Below, piece by piece: positions 1 to 6,906 of a DNA stretch of 10,868 nucleotides. Numbering within the stretch: the stretch's first letter is position 1; the number at the start of each line of letters is the position of its first letter. The DNA lies in the NCBI GenBank assembly GCA_023450775.1, contig JAEXGP010000097.1, forward strand, positions 1-10,868, in the 5' to 3' direction. Under the pieces are notes generated by a model. It ran no database searches. It was not told the origin of the DNA and was given only the letters and a program-made list of their open reading frames with translations. The DNA comes from Actinomycetes bacterium (lineage in GTDB: Bacteria; Actinomycetota; Acidimicrobiia; Acidimicrobiales; Microtrichaceae). The translations under genes were made by a program, and so were the position numbers.

Positions 1-1
1 G

Positions 2-1150
2 GCCCGGGCCGCGCTCGGCGGGGACGACCATCCCGCGGCGGCCAAGCTGCTGGCCACGACCGCGGTGGAGCTCGGCTTCGGCGAGGACCCCGAGGCGCGG
101 CTGGCGCTGTCGGACGAGGCGGTGGCCATGGGACGGCGACTCGGCCAGCCGGCCACGCTCGCCTACCTGCTCCGGTCGTGGGAGCTGGTCCACCGGCTGC
201 CGTGGTTCCTGGACGAGCGGCTCGCCGTCGCCCAGGAGCACTACCAGCTGGCGCAGGAGCTGGCCGACCCCGTCGAGTGGTTCTGGGCCGTGAACTCCTA
301 CAGCATCGTCGCCCTCGAGAGCGGCGACGCCACGCTGTTCCAGCAGCTCGTCCCGCAGGTGATGCCCGCCGCGGCCGCCACGGGCCAGCGACTGCTGGAG
401 TGGATCGGCGGGTTCGTGGTCATCAACTCCCACCTGATCGAGGGCCGGGTCGACGAGGCCGAGCGGCTGATGGAGCGCACCCACGAGGTCGGGCAGGAGG
501 CCGGCATGCCCGACGTGAGCGAGGTCTACGCGTCGCACCTCTTCGAGATCCGTCGGGCGCAGGGCCGCGTGGACGAGCTGGTCGACCTGCTGGTCGCGGT
601 CGTCGAGGCCGCGCCCGACATCGAGGCCTTCCGGCCGGCGCTCGGCATCTGCTACCGCGACCTCGGTCGGCGTGACGGGCTCGCCCTGTTCCGGGAGGAC
701 GTCGAGGACGGGTTCGCCCGCTACCGCCACAACGGGCTGTGGCTGGCGTCGATGACGATGAACGCCGAGCTCGCCGCGTTCTTCGACGACACGGAGGCGG
801 CGCTCCTGCTGCACGAGGTGCTCCTGCCGTGGAGGGGCCAGGTGGTGTGGACGGGCACCACGGCCGGCCGGTCGGTGGCGAGCGCGCTCGGACAGGTGGC
901 GGTCACGCTCGGCCGGTTCGACGAGGCGGAGGACCTGCTGACGCGGGCCGTCGATCTGCACCGGGCGCTCCGGTCGCCGGCGTGGACCGCCGAGTCGCTG
1001 CTGGCCAAGGCCGTCCTCTACTCCACCCGGGGCGGTTCGGGCGACGAGGCGCGGGCGCGGGAGGCGGTGACCGAGGCGACCACGCTCGCTGCGTCCGTCG
1101 GCGCCGGCACGCTGCAGCGCCGGGCCGAGCTCGTCGCCGAGACCGTCTGA
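2..1150 (+). CDS. C-terminal part of a TPR-repeat signalling/regulatory protein (5' end outside window)
   Basis: The frame is already open at base 2 and runs to TGA at 1148-1150, giving 382 residues of a larger protein. The sequence is Ala/Leu/Glu-rich and almost wholly helical, with tetratricopeptide-like units such as EGRVDEAERLMERTHEVGQEAG and LGRFDEAEDLLTRAVDLHRAL. The phrases PAWTAESLLAKAVLY and AREAVTEATTLAASVGAG near the end match the usual C-terminus of large actinobacterial regulators that carry an AAA/NB-ARC-type ATPase (LuxR, SARP/BTAD or guanylate-cyclase types) followed by TPRs. No DNA-binding or catalytic domain lies in the window, so the class cannot be decided. An internal GTG at 65 is the first in-frame start in the window but is not believed to be the real start. 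The gene converges on the DyP peroxidase, and a hairpin repeat begins 32 nt after its stop. Confidence 0.7.
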   Translation, partial: ARAALGGDDHPAAAKLLATTAVELGFGEDPEARLALSDEAVAMGRRLGQPATLAYLLRSWELVHRLPWFLDERLAVAQEHYQLAQELADPVEWFWAVNSYSIVALESGDATLFQQLVPQVMPAAAATGQRLLEWIGGFVVINSHLIEGRVDEAERLMERTHEVGQEAGMPDVSEVYASHLFEIRRAQGRVDELVDLLVAVVEAAPDIEAFRPALGICYRDLGRRDGLALFREDVEDGFARYRHNGLWLASMTMNAELAAFFDDTEAALLLHEVLLPWRGQVVWTGTTAGRSVASALGQVAVTLGRFDEAEDLLTRAVDLHRALRSPAWTAESLLAKAVLYSTRGGSGDEARAREAVTEATTLAASVGAGTLQRRAELVAETV

Positions 1151-1181
1151 CGCTGCGTTCTGTTCCACCGGTCGGCCGGCG

Positions 1182-1232
1182 GATTCTCATGACCGGGAGC
1201 ACGCCATGGCGCGATTCTCGGTGATCAGAATT
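1182..1232 (+). repeat. Dispersed hairpin element, copy 1
   Basis: An imperfect inverted repeat has left arm GATTCTCATGACCGGGA (1182-1198) and right arm TCTCGGTGATCAGAATT (1216-1232). A small inner stem CGC/GCG closes a CATG tetraloop. It lies 32 nt after the stop of the upstream plus-strand gene and one base from the stop codon of the convergent DyP gene. A copy at 9096-9146 is identical at 47 of the first 50 positions. No U-tract follows, so it is not a standard intrinsic terminator, but its place between convergent genes would suit transcript-end formation or 3'-end protection. A REP-like or RNA-motif identity is inferred. Confidence 0.8.
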
Positions 1233-1233
1233 C

Positions 1234-2649
1234 TCAGACGCGGCCCTCGGCGAGGGCGGTGAGCGCGGCGATCCCCGGCTGGAAGAAGTACCCCCCGCCG
1301 CGCAGCATCACCAACGGCCGATCCAACGGCAGCAGGTACGGCGGCGCGCCCGGCACCTTGAAGCGGCCGCCGTGGCGCGGCCGGTGGTGGCCGAGCAGCG
1401 GGTCGGCGTCGCGGCCCAGGTCCAGGGCGTCGCCGTCGTTGGACCACCGCAGCTGCAGGAACTCGAACTGGCGCTCGATGTCCGCCATGAAGGCCACGAA
1501 CATCAGGCCGCGCTCCTCGCCGTCGTCGACGGGCGGCCCGCCGTCATCGGCCAGGCGCGGCCCGTAGGGGACGCCGCGCCGGATGATGCGGTGTCGGACC
1601 GTCATGGCGCCGCCCACGCCGAGCCCGTCGCGCGGGTTCATCCGACGGACGTGGGAACCGACGGGACACTTGAGGCCCTCGGGGTCGTCGGCGAACCGGA
1701 AGTCGTTGACCCGTGCGGGGTCGTCGGCGATCGACGCGTCGGGCGCCTCGGGCGACGTGGCCAGCGGCGTCCCGTCCTGCCACCGGCCGACGAGCTTGGC
1801 CGCGAGCGCGTCCGGCCCGTCGGGGTAGTCGGCGCCGGTCTCCCGAACGAGTCGGCGGAAGGCGGCGACGTCCTGGTGGAGCTTGCGGAGGACGACGAAC
1901 GAGCCGTTGCGCGTCCACCCTCGGGCGTGGGTGGGGGAGGCGTCGCCCTCGGTGTCGACGTGGCCCAGCACGAACTCGCCCAACGGCAGCGACCGCCACC
2001 CGACGCGCAACGGGGTGCCGGTCGGCGGGGTGCGCGCTGCGTCGACGCCGGCCAGACGCGGCTGCGAGATGCCGTCGACGAACCCGAAGTGCTCGCGCCG
2101 GTCCTCGAACCGCTCGGCCCGCTGCCGGTGGGCGACGCGCAGATCCGCGTCGGCCTCGATGCGCTCGGCGAGCGCGCCGGCCCGTTCGGCCAGGCGGTCG
2201 GCCCGCCACGCGGTGAGCGTGATCAGGATGTGCGCGGTGTCGTCGCGGAACCCGTCCCAGCGCGCGGGGCCGGAGTCGTCCTTGTCGCCCAGCCGTGCGG
2301 CGCGAGTGGCCATGCCCTCGCGGAACGCGACGGGCAGCTCGCCGACCAGCCCCGGTGGCATGCCCAGGACGAGCAGTCCGGCGGCGCTCGACGCGACGTT
2401 CGTGGTGACCGCCGGCGGGACCACCCACTCCGTGGCGTCGGTGATCTCGGCGAGCAGCTCCCGCAGCAGACGGCGTCCGGCGACGGGGTCCTCGACGGTG
2501 ACGAGCACGTGCTCGACGTGGTCGTTGTCGTACGCCCGCAGCACGTTGCCCTGGATGTCGGCCAGGTCCGGCCGCGTGGGTCGCCGGGGTTCCAGGCGGG
2601 CCCGCGCGCTGCGGAGGAGGGAGTCGATCTGCCCCGAGAGCGCGCTCAC
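1234..2649 (-). CDS. DyP-type haem peroxidase
   Basis: This 471-residue protein is a dye-decolourising peroxidase, a b-haem enzyme that uses H2O2 to oxidise aromatic or other electron donors. The family signature GFVDGIS is at residues 189-195, with Asp192 as the distal catalytic acid. CPVGSHVRRMNPR at 328-340 holds the proximal haem ligand His333. IIRRGVPYG at 355-363 carries the distal-pocket arginine. GLMFVAFMADIERQFEFLQ at 381-399 and the C-terminal GGGYFFQPG are also typical. Its length fits the longer DyP subgroup that contains the NDFRF..DP.G..CP segment, not the short B class. No Sec or Tat signal is present and the C-terminus (TALAEGRV) lacks an encapsulin-targeting motif, so a free cytoplasmic enzyme is likely. 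It starts at GTG 2649, overlapping the upstream gene's TGA by 4 nt with a G-rich SD about 5 nt upstream, so translational coupling is expected. It is the last gene of a three-gene operon. Confidence 0.95.
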   Translation of the reverse strand: MSALSGQIDSLLRSARARLEPRRPTRPDLADIQGNVLRAYDNDHVEHVLVTVEDPVAGRRLLRELLAEITDATEWVVPPAVTTNVASSAAGLLVLGMPPGLVGELPVAFREGMATRAARLGDKDDSGPARWDGFRDDTAHILITLTAWRADRLAERAGALAERIEADADLRVAHRQRAERFEDRREHFGFVDGISQPRLAGVDAARTPPTGTPLRVGWRSLPLGEFVLGHVDTEGDASPTHARGWTRNGSFVVLRKLHQDVAAFRRLVRETGADYPDGPDALAAKLVGRWQDGTPLATSPEAPDASIADDPARVNDFRFADDPEGLKCPVGSHVRRMNPRDGLGVGGAMTVRHRIIRRGVPYGPRLADDGGPPVDDGEERGLMFVAFMADIERQFEFLQLRWSNDGDALDLGRDADPLLGHHRPRHGGRFKVPGAPPYLLPLDRPLVMLRGGGYFFQPGIAALTALAEGRV

Positions 2650-3362
2650 GGCCGCCCCCCGGGACGCGAGCCGCTCCCAGACCGCCCGCCGTTCGTCGTC
2701 GGGCCACCGCTCCGAGGCCGCCCGAACTGGCTCAGGAACGCGGCGCGCCGCTGGGCCGGCGTGTCGTTGCGGTGGCCCAGGGCGAACCCCGCCAGCGCCC
2801 GGTGCCGCTGCAGGGCGCTGCGGATCTCGGTCACGGTGCGGCCCTCGTCGTTCACGAAGTGGAGCGACGGCGGCACCTGGTACCGGAGCAGGTAGGCGCA
2901 GGCCCGAGTGACGAAGTCGTCGGCCGACGGGTCGGAGGGCGCACCGGCGCAGTGGCCGAGGACCGATGCGAACGTGTCCGGTTCCTGCGCCAGGACGTCG
3001 CGGAGCCAGTCCTCGGCCGTGCCGTCCACGTCCGCCGACACCACGAGGACGGGGGTGCGGAGCAGCCGCCGACGGCGGCGCCGACCGGTGACCGAGTCGA
3101 TCACCTGCATGCGCCCGTAGTGCGTGGTGGGCACGTTCAGCGGGCTGTGATCGCGGACCGGGAGGCGCTCGAGCAGCAGCTGCAGCTCGTCGGGGTCCAC
3201 GTCGCTGCGGAGGGGGCAGATCGAGGTGAACGACGTGAGGAGCGGCCGGCCGTCCGGTCCGGTCGCGGGCCGTGACGGGCGGCCCACGCTGACGGGGTCG
3301 GCGATGATCCTCGGCGGTGCGTCGCTGGTGGACGGCATCCGATCCGGCGGGGTCACAGCCAT
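2646..3362 (-). CDS. DyP-operon protein B, unknown function (paralogue of the next gene upstream)
   Basis: This 238-residue protein has no confidently named family. It has a Pro-rich N-terminal tail (1-40), then LLTSFTSICPLRSDVDPDELQ.. that looks like strand-helix, the motif THYGRMQVID at 80-89, an Arg6 run at 94-99, and VLVVSADVDGTAEDWLRDVL at 105-124. The last two blocks parallel IHMAHWSLVD and LYFESNFDSSMEEYVDVF of the upstream protein, so the two probably share a fold, perhaps a ferredoxin-like alpha/beta barrel half like the one DyP itself uses; this is inferred. A Gly/Ser/Arg tail (216-238) looks disordered. The ATG at 3362 is preferred to in-frame starts further upstream because it has GAGG 7 nt before it and overlaps the upstream stop by 10 nt. 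The 3' end overlaps the DyP start by 4 nt. A role as a DyP partner or a lipid/haem-handling accessory is inferred from context only. Confidence 0.8.
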   Translation of the reverse strand: MAVTPPDRMPSTSDAPPRIIADPVSVGRPSRPATGPDGRPLLTSFTSICPLRSDVDPDELQLLLERLPVRDHSPLNVPTTHYGRMQVIDSVTGRRRRRRLLRTPVLVVSADVDGTAEDWLRDVLAQEPDTFASVLGHCAGAPSDPSADDFVTRACAYLLRYQVPPSLHFVNDEGRTVTEIRSALQRHRALAGFALGHRNDTPAQRRAAFLSQFGRPRSGGPTTNGGRSGSGSRPGGRP

Positions 3363-3892
3363 CGTCCGACCTCGGTCAGCAGTCGGCGGTACTCGACGTC
3401 GAACTGCTCGTCGTCCAGCTCGTGGGCCCTGTCGATGAACGGCCGCAGCGCGTCGTCCACCCGGACCGCCGCCGTCACCTCGGCGGTGGTCGCGTCGGGG
3501 TAGCCGGCGTAGTAGTGGTCCACGGCGTGGGCGTGTGCGTTGCTCCAGGCCTGGTAGTCGTCGCTGGGATAGAGGCCCGGGTAGCCCACCCCGCCGGCCC
3601 AGACCACCCGCATGCGCCATGGCACCGCCTGCACGAACACGTCGACGTACTCCTCCATCGACGAGTCGAAGTTGCTCTCGAAGTAGAGCGCGGTGCGCCC
3701 GAGCGGCCGTCCGCCGAGCTGGTCGACGAGGGACCAGTGCGCCATGTGGATGAACGACTGCGTGCGCAGCGGCTGGCTGATCCACGTCCAGCGCCGCGAC
3801 GCCCAGAAGAGCACGCGGCACCACAGGGACCAGCCGCGGCGCAGCGGGATCAGGAGCGTCGTGGCCGTGGCGCGGCCGGCCGTGTTCGCCAT
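3353..3892 (-). CDS. DyP-operon protein A, unknown function
   Basis: First gene of the DyP operon, 179 residues. The sequence is aromatic-rich (many Trp and Tyr) with IHMAHWSLVD at 48-57 and ALYFESNFDSSMEEYVDVF at 68-86, followed by RMRVVWAGGVGYPGLYPSDDY (93-113) and helical HAHAVDHYYAGYP. The His-x-(Ala/Gly)-(His/Arg) block and the strand ending in (Ser/Ala)-(Asn/Asp)-x-Asp recur in the downstream gene product at matching spacing, which suggests paralogy. The N-terminal stretch WSLWCRVLFWASRRWTW is amphipathic and could touch a membrane, but it has too many Arg residues for a clear transmembrane helix. The start is ATG 3892 with SD GGAGAGGGGG (3898-3907) 5 nt away. The function is not known to me. 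Haem or fatty-acid related peroxidase support is a guess from the neighbourhood. Confidence 0.85.
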   Translation of the reverse strand: MANTAGRATATTLLIPLRRGWSLWCRVLFWASRRWTWISQPLRTQSFIHMAHWSLVDQLGGRPLGRTALYFESNFDSSMEEYVDVFVQAVPWRMRVVWAGGVGYPGLYPSDDYQAWSNAHAHAVDHYYAGYPDATTAEVTAAVRVDDALRPFIDRAHELDDEQFDVEYRRLLTEVGRWL

Positions 3893-3962
3893 CGCGTCCC
3901 CCTCTCCAAGACTGAACGCAGGTCAGTAGTCTTTCACCCTGGAGAGGGGAGGCGCTCGGGAG
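3893..3962. promoter_or_regulatory. Divergent control region between the DyP operon and the DUF2236 oxygenase
   Basis: These 70 bp must hold promoters for both transcripts. A 10-bp perfect inverted repeat, CCCCTCTCCA at 3899-3908 and TGGAGAGGGG at 3940-3949, contains the Shine-Dalgarno sequence of each divergent gene. Inside it lies a separate operator-like palindrome (3911-3927). TAGTCT at 3927-3932 fits the actinobacterial -10 pattern TAnnnT for the plus-strand gene and touches the palindrome, but no good -35 was found. Start sites remain uncertain. Confidence 0.55.
3911..3927. promoter_or_regulatory. TetR-style operator palindrome
   Basis: ACTGAAC-GCA-GGTCAGT is a 7-3-7 inverted repeat with one mismatch (ACTGAAC against ACTGACC). 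Its 17-bp size and TGA..TCA ends resemble TetR-family operators. It sits centrally between the divergent genes, so one repressor could control both. No TetR gene is in the window, so the regulator would be encoded elsewhere. The assignment is inferred from symmetry and position. Confidence 0.45.
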
Positions 3963-5267
3963 ATGCCCAAGCTCACACACGAACTTCTGGATCAGATGAG
4001 TCTGACGGGCGATCCCGACGGCGATGCCGTCATGGCCCGCCACGCTGCGGCGTTCCCCGACGTCGCCCCGCGCAACTTCGTCCGTCACGTCGTCCAGCAC
4101 CTGCACTTCCCCGAGAAGCACCGGTCGCCGGCGATCCAGGCGTACCTCGACACCAGTCCCGGGCCGACGATCCACGCCGACCCCGAGCGCCTCGCGCTGG
4201 GCGCGCAGTTCTTCGCAGACCATGCCGGGGAGATCGGCTCAGCGCTCTTCTGCGCGTCTCTCCCCATGTCCTACGCGGCACCCCGCGGTGCTCGTGTGCT
4301 CACGCTGACCGGGCGGCTGACGGACGATCTGGTGCGCAGGGTCCACGAGACCGCGCAGATGGTCCTCCACGTCTGCACCCCGGGCGGGCTCGAGACCGGG
4401 ACCGGCATCGGGTACGAGGACGTGCGGCGCGTCCGGCTCATGCACGCGGCAGTGCGCCACTTCATCCTGAATGACCCGTCCATCCCTCGTGTGGCGCACC
4501 TCCCGGCGCCCGACGACGGTTGGTGCGACGACTGGGGGATGCCGCTCAACCAGGAAGACCTCCTGGGCGCGATGTTGACGTTCACCGTGACGGTGTTCGA
4601 CGTGCTCGACCTGCTCGGGATCGAGTACGTGCAGGCCGAGGCCGAGGCCTACCTCCACCTCTGGTGCGTGGTGGCCTCGTTGTTGGGCCTCCAGACGCGC
4701 CTCCTGCCGGCGAACATCGAGGAGGCCAAGGAACACGCTGCACTGATCCGGCGCCGTCAGCTCGGTCCCAGCCCCGACGGGCGGGAGCTCACGCAGGCGC
4801 TCGTGAAGCTCATGCAGCAGCCGGCGAAATGGGTGCCCGGGTTCGTTCCGGCGATCGTCCGCTGGTACGTCGGCCCCGACGTCGCCACCATGCTCGGCCT
4901 GAAGCGGAACCCCTGGCAGCTCGTGCTCGACGGTCCGTTCCGGTGGGTGAGTGACGTGCTGCACGTGCCCGAGCAGCACGACCACGTGCTGCACCGTGTG
5001 AACCGCAAGATCGGCGCTGCTGCGGTCCGACGCTTCATGGACTCCAACCGGGTCGGCGACCGGCCGGCGTACGCGATCCCGACCGAGTTGCAGCCGCAGC
5101 TCGCCCGAACGTCCGGACGGCTCAGCACCGACCGCCTCCGTCGCAGGCGTCCGTCGGCCTCCGACGTGGGGGTCGTGGATCTGACCGCCGAGGTCAGCCC
5201 CCCGACGAACCCGACGCCGCGCCCTGCATCTGCTGCTGCTGAGCAATCACCGCCACACGGGAGATGA
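3963..5267 (+). CDS. DUF2236 oxygenase (MpaB / latex-clearing-protein-like)
   Basis: This 434-residue protein matches the oxygenase family that includes fungal MpaB and rubber oxygenase Lcp, which use a b-type haem to cleave isoprenoid C=C bonds. Family landmarks are LPMSYAAPRGARVLTLTGRL (100-119), RRVHETAQ (125-132), VRLMHAAVRH (157-166) with His161 as likely axial haem ligand, GMPLNQEDLLGAML (192-205) and AEAEAYLHLWCVVASLLG (225-242). In Lcp the R-x-x-K-T motif supplies a distal lysine; here the matching positions read Arg126-x-x-Glu129-Thr130, so Lys is replaced by Glu. No signal peptide is visible, so it is probably cytosolic. The last ~55 residues are a Pro/Ala/Arg-rich tail that overlaps the convergent gene. 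ATG 3963 has AGGGGAGG (3945-3952) 10 nt upstream. It is divergent from the DyP operon and may be co-regulated with it. The substrate is unknown; a polyisoprenoid or other lipid is inferred from the family. Confidence 0.85.
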   Translation: MPKLTHELLDQMSLTGDPDGDAVMARHAAAFPDVAPRNFVRHVVQHLHFPEKHRSPAIQAYLDTSPGPTIHADPERLALGAQFFADHAGEIGSALFCASLPMSYAAPRGARVLTLTGRLTDDLVRRVHETAQMVLHVCTPGGLETGTGIGYEDVRRVRLMHAAVRHFILNDPSIPRVAHLPAPDDGWCDDWGMPLNQEDLLGAMLTFTVTVFDVLDLLGIEYVQAEAEAYLHLWCVVASLLGLQTRLLPANIEEAKEHAALIRRRQLGPSPDGRELTQALVKLMQQPAKWVPGFVPAIVRWYVGPDVATMLGLKRNPWQLVLDGPFRWVSDVLHVPEQHDHVLHRVNRKIGAAAVRRFMDSNRVGDRPAYAIPTELQPQLARTSGRLSTDRLRRRRPSASDVGVVDLTAEVSPPTNPTPRPASAAAEQSPPHGR

Positions 5268-6867
5268 GCGTCGACTGCGTGGCGCCGTTGTCGGTCGGCC
5301 ACGTGGCCCCGGCCAGCTGGTAGCCGTCGTAGAGGTCCTTCTCGTCCAGGTCGCCCTGCACCCGGACGGAGCGGATCTTGAGCGCGCCGTCACGGGACTG
5401 GTCGGTCACGTAGATCACGCCCTCGTGGACCATGTTGAGCCCGGTGCCGTCCGCGGTCGTGCGCTCGACGAAGGCGTCCGAGCTGGGGGTGACCACCCCG
5501 ATCGACTCGTGCTCGGCGTCGGCCTTCTCGGAGCCCGTCACCAGGACCGTGCCGTCGGTGTCCACGCCCTCGAGCAGCAGCGTGGTCCACCGCTTCACCG
5601 GCACGTCGCTGTCGTCGCCGCTCAGGTCGATGCGGGCGAGCGACGAGGTGCCGCCGAACGTGAGCTCCACGAACGACGTGTCGCCCTGGGTGACGATGCG
5701 GCTGACGCTGCTGCCGGCGGTCGCGTCGCCGGGCGCGGTCGTCACGTGCACCAGGTCGCCGTGGTCGTCGGAGCGGTAGAGCTCGACGCCGTCGGCGGTG
5801 TCCTTGGTCGCCACGATCGTGCCGTCGCCGACCGACGCCGCGCCGACGGCCCCCGACAGGAGCGTCTGGCGGGTGCCGCTGCCGGACTCCCACCGGCGGA
5901 TCGAGTCGGAGCCGGCGGAGCTGCCGGCGAAGTGCAGGTAGGTGACTGCAGAGTCGGTGTGCACCGGGAGCATCAGTGCGCCGCGGTCGATCACGCGCAC
6001 GCCCGCGTCGGTGTCGATCCAGAGCAGCTGCGTCCCCTCGACGGTGGCCGCCTGGGACCGCGTGGCGGCGAGGGCGACGAACCCGGTCGAGCCGATCTCC
6101 ACGGGCATCACCTGCAGGTCGTCGAACACGTCGGTGCGGCCCACCACGTCGCCGTTCGTGGCGTCGATGACCACGCCCTGCGCGCCGTCGTCGGTCCGCT
6201 GGACGGCGAGCACGGTCGAGCCGTGGCCCAGCGCCACCGCACCGGTGGTCGTGCCGTCGACCGTGCGGACGTCGTCCTTGCGGAGGTCCCGGATGGTCAG
6301 CTCGCCGCCGTCGGACGGCCACGACACGACCCAGCGCTCGTCCTCGCTGACCTGGCACAGCCCGTCACCGATGTCCTCGATGTCGTCGGAGGAACGGGCG
6401 AGCTTGCAGCCGTCGGTGGTCGCCACGTACACGCCGCGCCGCAGGATGTTCGACTGCACCTGCGAGCTGCTCTCGGCGATCCGGACTGCGTCCTCGCCCG
6501 GTGTGCCGACGGTGGCGAACGTGGACTGGCCGCCGTCGCCGGCGAACGACGCGAGGACCTCGCCGCTCCACTGCGTGGCGAGCAGGTCCCGGGCGACGCT
6601 GCCGTCCTCCTGCACGTCGTTGATGTAGAGCGGTGAGGTGACGTCCTTGGCGACGAGGTCGTCGTCGGTCGGGTGCGACCCCACGTCGACGGCCCAGATG
6701 TCGGTCGACGTCGCGGCCGACGCCTGGTCGGGGGAGATGGTCGTGTCCTCCGCCAGGAGGAGCTGCCCGTGGCCCCCCTCGGCGCAGGCGGAGGCAGCGA
6801 GGCCCAGCCCGGCGAGGAGCGTGGCGGCGAGCAGAGCGGATCGGCGGCGTGACGGTCGTGCAGACAT
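5194..6867 (-). CDS. Secreted lipoprotein, beta-propeller-like, function unknown
   Basis: This 557-residue protein starts MSARPSRRR, followed by a hydrophobic stretch and the lipobox LAASAC with Cys28 as the expected lipid-modified residue. The mature part is rich in Asp, Gly, Thr and Val, with repeated short strands and turns of the type ..GDGTIVATKDTADGVELYRSD.. and ..TDGTVLVTGSEKAD.., which suggests a six- to eight-bladed beta-propeller on the outer face of the membrane. No catalytic motif is recognised. The C-terminus is a QQQQMQGAASGSSGG tail whose codons overlap the convergent oxygenase gene by 74 bp. ATG 6867 is chosen because it begins a proper signal peptide and sits 8 nt behind a -10 element. 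A longer frame opening at 6990 overlaps the upstream gene and would bury the signal peptide. The role could be scaffold, sensor or substrate binding; none is proven. Confidence 0.85.
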   Translation of the reverse strand: MSARPSRRRSALLAATLLAGLGLAASACAEGGHGQLLLAEDTTISPDQASAATSTDIWAVDVGSHPTDDDLVAKDVTSPLYINDVQEDGSVARDLLATQWSGEVLASFAGDGGQSTFATVGTPGEDAVRIAESSSQVQSNILRRGVYVATTDGCKLARSSDDIEDIGDGLCQVSEDERWVVSWPSDGGELTIRDLRKDDVRTVDGTTTGAVALGHGSTVLAVQRTDDGAQGVVIDATNGDVVGRTDVFDDLQVMPVEIGSTGFVALAATRSQAATVEGTQLLWIDTDAGVRVIDRGALMLPVHTDSAVTYLHFAGSSAGSDSIRRWESGSGTRQTLLSGAVGAASVGDGTIVATKDTADGVELYRSDDHGDLVHVTTAPGDATAGSSVSRIVTQGDTSFVELTFGGTSSLARIDLSGDDSDVPVKRWTTLLLEGVDTDGTVLVTGSEKADAEHESIGVVTPSSDAFVERTTADGTGLNMVHEGVIYVTDQSRDGALKIRSVRVQGDLDEKDLYDGYQLAGATWPTDNGATQSTLISRVAVIAQQQQMQGAASGSSGG

Positions 6868-6875
6868 CGGCGCCG

Positions 6876-6906
6876 ACGCTAGAGGCGCCGCCTCCGGCAG
6901 GCTCAA
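6876..6906 (-). promoter_or_regulatory. Leaderless-type promoter of the lipoprotein gene
   Basis: On the minus strand, TTGAGC (6901-6906) and TAGCGT (6876-6881) form a -35/-10 pair spaced 19 bp. The -10 matches TAnnnT and ends 8 nt before the ATG, so transcription would start at or next to the start codon. No Shine-Dalgarno is visible there. The spacer is slightly long, so strength is uncertain. Confidence 0.45.

Noticed and set aside
1183..1236. ATTCTCA present on both sides of hairpin copy 1, as a possible target-site duplication
   Set aside because: Copy 2 has no such direct repeat, and the left ATTCTCA belongs to the element itself.
1234..1263. Encapsulin-targeting peptide at the DyP C-terminus
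   Set aside because: The C-terminus reads ALTALAEGRV, without the Leu-Gly-Ile-Gly-Ser/Leu-Lys type motif, and no encapsulin gene is in the window.
1372..2895. Long open frame antisense to the DyP gene (507 codons)
   Set aside because: It mirrors the third-position GC bias of the DyP gene, has no recognisable domain and low-complexity Arg/Gly/Val/Pro composition, while the minus strand encodes clear DyP motifs.
3363..4223. N-terminal extension of protein B up to base 4223
   Set aside because: It would run through protein A in another frame and past the divergent promoter. The ATG at 3362 has an SD and the overlap typical of coupled genes.
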